From positions 62,001 through 126,000 of the forward strand of contig JAUTXW010005179.1 in the NCBI GenBank assembly GCA_030620095.1: a stretch of 64,000 bases of DNA. Direction: 5' to 3'. The notes under the pieces are model-generated. The model had not been told where the DNA came from, ran no database searches, and worked only from the letters and a program-made list of their open reading frames with translations. The position numbers and the translations under genes were made by a program. This stretch comes from Kuschelorhynchus macadamiae (taxonomy: Eukaryota; Arthropoda; Insecta; Coleoptera; Curculionidae). Positions 54,896-64,000 of this stretch are shown here, in pieces (positions within the stretch are counted from its first letter, which is position 1; each line of letters begins with the position of its first letter).

Positions 54896-55170
54896 TAAAA
54901 TCTGGACTTGTAAATCGTGTAGCACTATACTGGGTAGTCCAATAATAGTGGACTTAGGCAGTAGCCCGGGAACCGTTAATGACAGAACTCAAGATAAAAT
55001 ATATTTATAGGTAAATCGATCAAGAAAAATCAAAATTAAATCAATTCAATTCAAAAAGGAGTGCTATATTATTTAAAGAAGACGGGACACCACTGGTTTA
55101 AAGAGATTTCTTGGCCGACCTTCCTAAACAGATTGACCCCGTCCGGTTTTCTTTCGTGTCCCCCACTTTA

Positions 55171-55689
55171 CTAATCCCTCAACCGAAACAATTTGGTCTC
55201 TTTTCATCAGATACGATCAGATCCACCGCAGCAAGTCGTTGGATACACCCACTTCAGCAAGGCGCTTTATTAGTACATTAAGACTTATTTTATCAAATGC
55301 CTTGCTGAAGTCGGTGTATATGACATCGACTTGTTTTCGATCGTCCATAAACTGTGTGATAAATTCATTACTGTTAATAGACCGACACGGATATAATCCA
55401 TGCTGCTGTTTAATTCTAATATTTCTAACTGAAGTAAGAATGGATTCGTGGATAATTTTTTCGAATATTTTTCCGAATACACATAATTTATTTAATATCA
55501 CCACCTTTCCGTAGGGGTATTATATAGGATATTTTCTATTTAGAAGGGAAGATTCCATTTTTTAAGATAAATTGAAAAAATGCAGAGGCTTAATCAGTTG
55601 AACCCTTGGGTTCTTTATAAATGCTTTTGATATATTATCAAGCCCAGGTCCTTTTTTAGGATCCAATCCAAGAATACTAGAACTTAGGT
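55171..55689 (-). pseudogene. Jockey-like retrotransposon RT-G, upstream half
   Basis: The minus-strand reading gives FGKIFEKIIHESILTSVRNI (about 55480-55420), KQQHGLYPCRSINSNEF (55415-55365), QVDVIYTDFSKAFDKISLNV (55335-55275), LAEVGVSNDLLRWIWSYLMK and RDQIVSVEGL (55260-55172). The frame then continues at 52288 after Sailor copy 3. Its upstream end meets a Penelope-like fragment at about 55690. Confidence 0.85.
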
Positions 55690-55990
55690 TTATTTTACAT
55701 TTATAATATGGCCAGTGCTATGCTGATGTTTAGCTACAGCAGATTGGATAATTTGTTTCTTTTTAATACAATATTCATGTTCGTTAAGTCTTGTGGATAT
55801 TGAGCGTTCTGTTTCCCCCACATACACTTCTCCACAGGAGCAAGGAATTTTATATATTTCTTCTATTTGTAAAGGTACTACATCTTTCGGGAATGCAAGC
55901 ATTGTGCAATCTTTTTATGTGTATTGAAGATTGTACGTATGTTGGGCCGCCGAAGTAATCATCCTATTTTGTTTGTAATGCTATGTATGT
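55690..55990 (-). pseudogene. second Penelope-like lineage, GIY-YIG fragment
   Basis: The minus-strand reading gives EEIYKIPCSCGEVYVGETER (about 55860-55800) then SISTRLNEHEYCIKKKQI and SAVAKHQHSTGHII. IYKI and YVG are the GIY-YIG pair, with the CxC(G) spacing usual for Penelope-like endonucleases. It differs clearly from the element at 9350-11337 (GIYEI and YVEQT), so it is another lineage. No RT part is attached. Confidence 0.8.
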
Positions 55991-58399
55991 AGAGAACAAC
56001 GCTACCTATCGGTGACTTCTTATTATTCTCCTTTCGCGGAATCGGATTACGATATTTTATAAATGAACGAGTAATATGTTTAGTGCAATAGCCATTCCCT
56101 CTCAGAGTTTAGGTCAGTTTCGATGATCAGAAATCGAAATGGCTCTAAATACTAGTGAGTTAACAACCGATTTCTTTTGTGTTAGATGGTGGTGAGAATT
56201 TGCATTTAAGTGTCTATAGACATGCGTCGGTTTGTATTGTTTGTATATTTCTCTCTATTTTTGTATATTACTTAATTTTTTGACGTGACGTGAGTACTTA
56301 TTTTTTTTAACCCCTTGCTCATTTTTTATTGTTGACAAGCAGTGGCGTGCGGCCTAAGCTCTTACTTAATCAAATATCATAAAAATGTCACTCATATATA
56401 TTTTCATATAACGGACAAGTTTGCAAAATTGCTTATACATTAACAATTATGGTTTAATATTACCAACGATTATTCAAACATTTTTCAATTATGGTACGAA
56501 CACTTCGTTAAATAACGTCAATTAATAAAGAGCAAAGTAATTCAAAAAACGTTTTCCATTCGACGCGAAAGAAAGGTTGTAAATTCACGCATCTGATTAC
56601 ACGTTGTAAATGTATTTGCTACTGTTATTGGCATTTACAAAAATTATTAAACAAATGAAAATGTTCCGTACATTTAAATTGGATACAAATCTGTTGAATA
56701 GTAAAAAATAATAGTCTCAGAGTTGATTAGAGTTTGCCAAATTTTTGTGATTTTTTTTTTAAGATGTAAAAATGCAAAAAAACTATATTCGCGATTAAAA
56801 TAAAGTTGCGATGTACGCATAAGATTGCAAATTTTTTTAGTTTCTGTTCATAGATGCAATAACATAGTTTATAAGTTTGAACACTTTGAATTGCAGTCAA
56901 TTTATTGTCTATAATGACTGGTCTTATATGATAGTATTTCAGACACGTATTTATAAGAACTTATTTGAAAAAAGGTATTTCTTATTTTAATGTATGTGGA
57001 ATATAGTTCGAAAAATTTGATCACCCCATTCAAATTGCTCAAAAAGTATCTATAAATAAAGTTTTTAAATGCCCTGTAAATTAAAAATGTTTGTAGAAAC
57101 CCGAAAAAATTCAAATAAAATCGACCGGTCCGGCTTAACGTGAATAACCTTGTACCTATATGAATGACATATAAACATTATAGAAAATCAGCAATAAATA
57201 TTGTCAAAAATTAAAATGATTGTTAAAATTGAATTGTGATTTTCTAGGAATCCAGAATCCATATAAAGCAAGATATTTTTAAATCATCCCCTTTTTTCCC
57301 CTTGTTAATTTTTTTGCCAATATGCTAACTATAGTTCCTAAAATATGCTCGCGATATTTCCTAAAAAGGTGATGCAGTAGGCAGACTATCTCGGAGTATC
57401 CTACATGAATGTAGCCTGAAAATTTTACAAGATGAACTATGCATCGCAACTAGTCGTAGAAATTCCGCCTACCCTGCCACCTGTCAGAGTCCGGATTCCT
57501 GTAGAGTTCGATCGTTCCTAAGCTTTGTTTTGATAATGATCTTCCAAAGGGATATTTGCATATAGGTTTTCCAGAACAGCACTAGAGGAATAGAAGGTTC
57601 AAATAAACAGTTTCAAGTGTTGTGCTAGTGGGCGCGACTTTAAGCATGCTCTTATCGAGTACATAAGTACCTAATCTTATAAAAATAGCTTTTAGTATGC
57701 GCTTGATAATGACATCGTCCATAAATTATTATTTCCCTTAACTGTGATAATGACTAAAGATACTACAGCAGTCGACACGTTGTGAAGAAATCAGTAATGT
57801 AGCAATGTACACCGACAAGTAATTGTTTTCTTAGGTTAAATTCTTTTGACGCAGTTCAGATCCATATTAGGTTGCTATTTTTGCGGTTTGACATTTGTCA
57901 ATTCTAAATGTAAAAACGTGTATATCAAAAATACTAGTAGTACGCAAAAACGCTAATTTAGTAATAAGAACCCAAATCGATATGCAAAAAATATATTAAA
58001 ATGTATGTGTCTTAAAATATTATTAGTTTCTGAAATAAAAAATATATCTTCACTTTAAAGAGATATTTTACCCTCTTAAAATCACCCTGTAGTCGAAAAA
58101 AAAATAAGCAAACCTGTTTCATGGTTTGGGTTTTCCCAAAATAAAAACCTAAAATTTTAATTTTATTTTTAGAGAGCCGCTTCACTCCCTTAGAGTAAAC
58201 CGATATTGTATAAAAAATGCTTGTGTATGAAAAAAAAAATTTTCATGTTTTAATACTTTGCATAGTGGAAATAAATGTTTGTGTACACTAAATGATATAC
58301 ACCGTTTTTTAAGGCAAGTTTAATATTTCTGGAATACATTTTTTAAAATTTTTTGGTAGCTGTTTCATCTCCCTAGGGCTACCCTACTTTTCATTGCAC
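55991..58399. other. long AT-rich region without recognisable genes
   Basis: No coding motif was found in 2.4 kb. The 14 bases CAGTGGCGTGCGGC at 56340-56353 equal the right terminus of hAT copy B, so a non-autonomous relative may begin here, but I found no matching inverse end before 58400. A short block at 58367-58386 resembles the one at 9031. Confidence 0.5.
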
Positions 58400-59360
58400 A
58401 GCAGTGGACCAGTTTATTCCTATATCACATATAATTTTTGTCAATTAAATAAGAAACATCTTTTATGTTGATTTTTTAAACGTTTTATTTGATCGCCATT
58501 TTGAATTCCTACCACACTTTTTCAAGTTTATCTCTATATCATATTTAATGCTTGCACAAAATTTGAAATTATTCTAGTAAGTAGTTTTTTCAAGCTCATT
58601 TTTTTAACTATTTTATTATTTATATCAAAATGATACCAGTTCATTTCTATGTAACACCTGATTTTTGTGCCAAATTTGAGGCAATTTAGATAATTGGAAA
58701 CATTTCACCAGGCCGCCATTTTGTTCAGCCATACTGGATAATTACTAAAAAGTTACCAGGTCATCCTTATAAGACCTTTAATTTTTGACCATAATTTGAA
58801 GCCAATCGGGTAAGTAGTTTTTTACCTATGCCTCAAATTGACAGACAGGCAGACCAACAGAATTGAGAAAACATGTTTTTGGCCATCTAGAAACGCTAAA
58901 ACTTAGTTTTGTAACACGATTACAAAGATTTTATTTAGTCACCATTTTGAATTGGTACCAAAATTGTACCAGTTCATCTCTATATCACTCTTAATTCTTA
59001 CACAAAAATTTGAAATCGATCTAGTAAGTAGTGTTTTTAGGCTGATTTTTTTATTGTTTTATTAAGCCGCCATTTTGTTTCGACATTTTGGATTCGTATC
59101 AAAATTTTACCAGTTCATTTCTACATAGTACTTGATTTTTGTGCAAAATTTCTGGTAAATTGGATAAGTAGTTTTCTAATATCAATTTTTTTAACATTTC
59201 ACTAGGTCGTCATTTTGATTTTCCATCTTGGATTCGTACCAAAATTTTTTCAGATGACGACCGAGGGAATCAAAAAAAGATGTTTTTCGGCATCTAGCTA
59301 GGGATCTTGAAAAATCTCGGAGGGTGATTTTTTCACCATTATAATTAGGAGGGAAGTAAA
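58400..59360 (+). repeat. degenerate tandem array, GCCGCCATTTTGTT family (array 2)
   Basis: Motif starts lie at about 58493, 58711, 58938, 59067 and 59207. The following blocks are those of array 1 (gtaccaaaattttaccagtt, cacttaatt, aagtagtttttag). A gacagacaggcagaccaaca run and a ggccatctagaaacgctaaa block sit near 58839-58905. The last unit ends in agggtgattttttcacc, comparable to agggtgattataatac at the end of array 1 (41119). Confidence 0.8.
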
Positions 59361-59929
59361 AAATTACAAAATTGTAATCAATTCATTTTGCTGCCGGTTC
59401 AATAAATTTTTCTTTATATTCCCTGGCTAATACGATTATTTTATGTCTATATCTTGACGTTTGAATTATCCCCTGATCGACCCTTCCTATACATACTTAC
59501 ATACATGACTTAAATACTTTTTTTAAAAGTCGGATAAAAATACATAACCTCGAATACATTCTGAGCTCGATGTTTCCCTTCAGCATGCTAACAGTCTATA
59601 CCGTATAACTACAGAGAATTAATATGTGTGTTTAATTATATTTTACAGTATCTTACCACTGTCATTATCTTTTCGGGAAAAGTAACCTGCATGGCAAATG
59701 TGTGTAACAAAGTATGATTAGATAAAATTGAAAAGCTATAATTCTAATGCAGTGAAAGTCTATATTATAGTATTAAGTATGTTCGAGAAATGAATATTGT
59801 AAATGAAGATGTGGCCATTGCATATTTTCTAATTGTCTTTAATGAAATAGTTCAAATTCACTACAGATAAACAAGGATTGTCCGTCAAGAAATTAAGAAA
59901 CTTGTTTAATACAATTAAGGTCTGTAGAG
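59361..59929. other. unassigned spacer
   Basis: No gene or repeat was recognised. Confidence 0.45.
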
Positions 59930-60478
59930 AGTATCTCATGCTCGGCACTTTTGACTTTTTCCGTAGAATTCAGTGCCGCTTTCAGAATAAGTATACGGGG
60001 TCAGGTCAAAAAGTTATCGGAACCTACTTTATTTTTTTTAGATGGGATACCCTGTATATTATTCTTTATATTTATAAGGAATAATATGAGCTTTCCAAAA
60101 ATATATACATGCATGCAGTTATCTTGAAAAACAAGCTCAAAATCTGAGATTTTCTAAATTTTTTTTGTATCCAATTAGTAGATAGTAGGCTATGACTAAA
60201 ATGTATTAAAAACAAAATTCATGTAACTAATTATTATACTAAACTTGTAATACTTTCAAACTTAATTCAAAGGATCTTTCTTAATTCTCAACTCTCTTAA
60301 TTAATTATTACAGCATTTTAACTTAATTATATTATTGAATTTTACTCAAAACAAAACAACAATTACCCATCTTCAAAATAAAGAGAAACAAAATTTTGAA
60401 AAAGCAAAGAGTTTTCAAAGGTGGTTTTCAAAATGACGTCCGTTTTCCCGTATACAAAATTGGTACATTTTTGTTATT
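59930..60478. repeat. solo arm of the 300-bp inverted-repeat mariner
   Basis: This matches 41640-42110 in direct orientation (aataagtatacggggtcagg, aaaaacaagctcaaaatc, aaaaagcaaagagttttcaa, then ggtggttttcaaaa). It lacks the transposase part and right arm. It ends directly at the tail of the Jockey-like element RT-H. Confidence 0.8.
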
Positions 60479-62914
60479 CAAATTCAAATTCAAATGATAT
60501 ATTACCAACGATTACACTATGTAATATAAGGTCGTCAATAAATGGTTTATATAAATAAATCAGAAAATATGTACAAGACATATAGAAAAAAATAAACATA
60601 CAAACAATATTAACAGAACAACTAACAGTTATAGTATTTGTTAAAACAAAAATAGTAGAACACATAAAAATACAAACAACGTGCTAAAACTAAGAAAAAA
60701 AAATTGAGAGACAACAAATAAAGAGTCAAAATTGCAGATAAGAAAAAAGAAAAAATAATAATAATAAAAAATAATACTTACACTAGGTTATGTGGGTATG
60801 AGAATTTAAGGCACATTAAAATTTAATAGGAGAAAAAATAAAATAAAATAAATTTTATTCAGATATTGATTGAAAATACTCATCAAGCGAGTAAAAGGGA
60901 TTTTCGATGAAAAATGTTTTGTTTTCTTCACGAAAATTTTTTCATTCTAAATATTTTTAATTCTTTGAGGTAGATGCCTAAATATCTTGATGCACATGTA
61001 CCACGGATTTTCAAAAAAAGTGGTATTGTGGAGAGGAACTGAAGGTTCCCTCCTATATTTCGTCTGTATTCCATTATTTTATGCCTCATTCGGGGGAAAA
61101 AGTTCCCTGTTTTACATCATATACTTCACAGTATTGAACATATACAAAGAGAAATCTGTCATGATTTTTAATAATTTAAAAAGTAGTTTGCAATGTTGTA
61201 GAAAGCTTGCTCTTTCTATGATTCTAACAATTTTCTTTTGTAGTATGAGTAGACTTCAACATGTATGGGAGATCCCCAAATGACAATTTCATACTCCAAT
61301 CTACTTTTGACATACGCATTATAAAACATGATCTGGATTTTTTGACTGACATATCTTAGATTATATAATGCATAATGGGACCTCTTTAGTTTGCCAGCCA
61401 GATCCTGAATATGAAGTTCCCAAGTTAGGTGATTATGGATATTTAAGCCTAGAAACTTAGTTTTGTTAGTAACTAGAAGTGATTTATTTTGAAGTTTTAC
61501 CAATGGACATCGCATTTCAATTCGATAGTTATGAGTAGTCCATTTTTAGTACATCACAGATCACAGATTCATCAACTCAGCAGCATGATTGCAGAATCGA
61601 ACAAAGTTACTTTCACTCAAAGACTGAATCAACATGGACGTATCATCCGCATATTGAATCACACTTCCATGACATCTACCATTTTCACTACAAAAATTCG
61701 CAAAATCGTTGCTAAAGATTAAATATAGAAGATGAGACAAAACGCCTCCTTTTCATTCACTCCCTGTAATTTAACATATTTTCTGTTGGATAGATAACTG
61801 ATAAACCACTCTAGATCTACTCCTGTAATCCCATACTATTCTAATTTATTCACAAGAAGATCATGATTTATGACATCAAAAGCCTTGGACAGATCGAAAT
61901 AAAGCCCACCAATAATGCAGAGTTTTTTATCAACTGATTCTGCAATATTATTAATGGCTTCAAAAAGAGCAGATGTAGTGTCCCTGCCTTTACAGAAACC
62001 ATGGTGGGTTTTTGAAAACAAACTGTATTTTAAAAAATAAGCCTCCAAACGATCTTTCATACACCTGTCTATAATCTTAGCAAAAACAGACAAATTAGAG
62101 ATAATTCTGTAATTGGAAATATCGGAATGATCTCTCTTCTTGTGCAGGGGTATACATTTAGCTTGTTTTTATATCGAAGGATGTATTCGAGAGCTGAAAG
62201 AAAGATTTATAATGTGGACTAGTGGCTGCGTGATTTGCGCCGCGACATCCCTAATTTTATCTCATCTGGACCCGCACTTTTTTCTTGCTTACTTCTTTTA
62301 TAACCTTTGAGACCTCACGCATATCTACCGGTTTCAGAAAAGAACAAATGCACAGTTTTCCCCATCACACATCTTTCAATCCTATCGGAAACCTTTGCCG
62401 ATAGAGAATTTACACTTTCCACAAAAAAATCAATAAACATACTACACAATTCACTCTCATCATTAGCACTATCCCTACCTACTGAGATTGACAATTTATT
62501 AATTTTATGTTGTTCCTGTGTGTTGTTTCTTATGATTTCCTGACATTTTTTACTTATATTACTTGCTTCTTCTATTTGATTATCATACAATTCTTTTTTT
62601 CTTTGCGATATTAATCTCCAGTATTCTTTTTTTTTCTGAGTAAAAAAGTATAAAATTTTCAGCTCATTGGAAAAATTTATAATCTGAGGAGTTGTCCATT
62701 GTTTTGGATTTCCAGATATTGTTACTAGACTTAAAGTTATGGTAGTTAAAAAAAAACATCTTTTGTATCTTGGGATAATAAGGTTATAAAATTTAAATAA
62801 TGGACCGTAAGCTAGACAGACATTGTTAATATTAAAAGTGGAATTTAAAATTAGTATGTAGTGTACTACAAACGATGCTACAGTGTTAACAAAACGCGTC
62901 GTGTAAACATTCAT
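60479..62914 (-). pseudogene. Jockey-like retrotransposon RT-H
   Basis: This is the longest retroelement body in the window, on the minus strand. The linker reads SGNPKQWTTPQIINFSNELK then KKKEYWRLISQRKKELYDNQ (about 62720-62560). The polymerase has SNLSVFAKIIDRCMKDRLEA (62115-62040), HHGFCKGRDTTSALFEAINN, then LYFDLSKAFDVINHDLLVNK (61912-61840), YLSNRKYVKLQGV near 61795 and the intact catalytic box SVIQYADDTSMLIQSL (about 61660-61615). The thumb is FLGLNIHNHLTWELHIQDL (61455-61395) and the C-terminus ends near 61216. The 3' tail is TTTGAA-rich (60479-60495). Frame breaks lie near 62315, 62160, 61840 and 61530. No endonuclease is left upstream. Confidence 0.83.
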
Positions 62915-62989
62915 TATATGGAATTTTCTAATTAATATATTAGTATTTTACTGTATTTTTTTATGTAGTGGAATCCCATCAAGTACCAG
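62915..62989. other. junction between RT-H and RT-I
   Basis: This short AT-rich stretch separates two opposite-facing retrotransposons. No target duplication is recognised. Confidence 0.4.
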
Positions 62990-64000
62990 CCACTAATGTT
63001 ATTTTTAAACTCTATGCTTTAAGTGACCGACATTTACAACATGGTCTGAAAATAGTGCATGAATACACTCGGGACATTGGAATGGAGTGTGGTCTAGTTA
63101 AGAGCGGAGTTCTAAAACTTTAAAAAGGCCGGTTTGGAGAGCATCCTGAACAGGAACGTCCATGCGATAGAAGCCTCCTTTTCCATTTGGAACCTAACGA
63201 ATCTTATAGATATTTAGGTGTCGATCAACACCCAATACATGCTACAAACCAGGTGACGGAGGCTTTAAGATCCAAGTATAGACAATGATTACGCAAAATA
63301 TGGATATCAGAACTTTCCAGGAAAAATAAAATCGCTGCTACGAATATGTTTACTGTCTCTGTTTTACTATGTTCATTTAGGGCTATCAAGTGGCGGCGAA
63401 GCGAGCTTAATGATCTGGATGTGGGTTCGCGCAAGATGATGCATCTTAATCATAGCATCTATCTACATTCCTGTCTCACCATTAGTGGGTATGAGGCTTC
63501 GTGAGTTTGGAACGAATGCACAATCACATGGTTATCGGTTTGCCTTGTTATATCGCCAATAGTGCGGGCCCTCTGCTTCTGCTTGTACGAGACCATCAGA
63601 TCGCGGATATTGAGGCTTTTCTCTTTAAGGCGGCCGCTACAGCAGCAGAAGAACTTGGTTATATTTTTTTAACAGACATAAACGACTGAGGCTCGATTGC
63701 TCCTAAGGAGCCGCGAGAAATCAAAACTAGGGTCAAAGCATAAGAACAACAGTTCATGATCACCAAACATGGCGTTTTCTATCGAAATATCGAAGCACTG
63801 GAATTGTCAACTAAACTGACCTTCTCTTTTCTTAGATCTGCCGTTTTGATATCTGAAACCGAAGGGTTTCTTTTGGTTTGTCAAGATCGAGTCATTTAAA
63901 ACTCTTGTATATCGTAGTCAGTTCTATAATATACCCGATGTTAGGTGTAGGGGCTTGTTGGGAGCATCCCGACACTCTAATGCACCTTCTCTCTTCATGC
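62990..64000 (+). pseudogene. R4/Dong-like retrotransposon RT-I, C-terminal part
   Basis: This plus-strand fragment runs off the window. It has KIVHEYTRDIGMECGLVKSG (about 63049-63110), then NESYRYLGVDQH (63199-63235), ISELSRKNKIAATNMFTVSV then SFRAIKWRRSELNDLDV (63306-63422), and downstream AVLISETEGFLLVCQDRVI (63839-63896). The order SY-YLG, NKI-A-N, W---EL-DLD and ETEGF-----D-VI fits the C-terminal half of R4/Dong-type site-specific-like retrotransposons. A C-terminal zinc and nuclease part would follow beyond 64000. Stops at 63112, 63287 and near 63500 show that it is broken. Confidence 0.72.

Larger units (their letters stand above)
52291..55168 (+). mobile_element. Sailor-type (DD82E) transposon copy 3, inside RT-G
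   Basis: It is 2,878 bp with termini AAGTGCGGGATACGAAAG at 52291 and the inverse of AAGTGGGGGACACGAAAG ending at 55168. TA flanks both ends (52289-52290 and 55169-55170). Taking the element and one TA out joins the retrotransposon in frame (IVSVEGLV then SQPFL, then VTSGIPQGS). The foldback structure lies at about 54137-54895. The duplicated terminal repeat near the 3' end is mostly deleted. Confidence 0.93.

Overview
This is an AT-rich eukaryotic window with no recognisable host gene. Almost every coding trace belongs to a transposable element (TE). The mix points to an insect with a large, TE-rich genome: ZMYM1-like and TTF-finger hATs, insect-type mariners with a DUF4817-like head, a DD82E (Sailor-type) element, Crypton-like tyrosine recombinases, Penelope-like elements and Jockey, RTE and R4/Dong-type non-LTR retrotransposons. 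A beetle or hemipteran would fit, but the genus cannot be read from this sequence. Nearly all coding regions carry frameshifts, stops or deletions, so most entries are pseudogenes.

Layout, left to right. 1-1803: hAT copy A, cut by the window edge. 2641-8960: a Jockey-like retrotransposon (minus) split by a nearly intact hAT (3598-7176, perfect 8-bp target duplication). 9350-11337: two head-to-head Penelope-like copies, each with a hammerhead ribozyme. 11651-15480: a mariner-like transposase gene (minus) split by Sailor copy 1 (12604-15358). 16124-20017: a classical mariner split by hAT copy B. 20701-23077: Sailor copy 2, inside a repeat family marked by GCCGCCATTTTGTT. 23190-26676: two Jockey-like remnants. 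26677-29770: an RTE-type element split by hAT copy D (perfect 8-bp target duplication). 31027-33680: hAT copy C. 33690-34640: another Jockey-like remnant. 35913-39106: two Crypton-like recombinase genes in tandem, the second interrupted by a 975-bp inverted-repeat element. 39951-41150: a degenerate repeat array. 41535-42845 and 45729-48656: elements with long terminal inverted repeats, the second bounded by (TA)n tracts. 43331-43966 and 49541-51274: two diverged copies of an uncharacterised Cys-rich protein family. 48732-55689: two opposite-facing retrotransposon fragments, one split by Sailor copy 3 with a TA duplication. 58400-62914: a second repeat array, a long-inverted-repeat arm and a long Jockey-like element. 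62990-64000: an R4/Dong-like reverse transcriptase C-terminus running off the window.

The elements do not form a pathway. The window records repeated insertion of elements into elements. Five nestings are supported by target duplications or by restored reading frames. The most unusual contents are the ribozyme-bearing Penelope inverted pair, the two-copy uncharacterised family, the three Sailor-type copies with internal foldback structures, and the Crypton pair in which each copy has a stop codon at a different catalytic residue.
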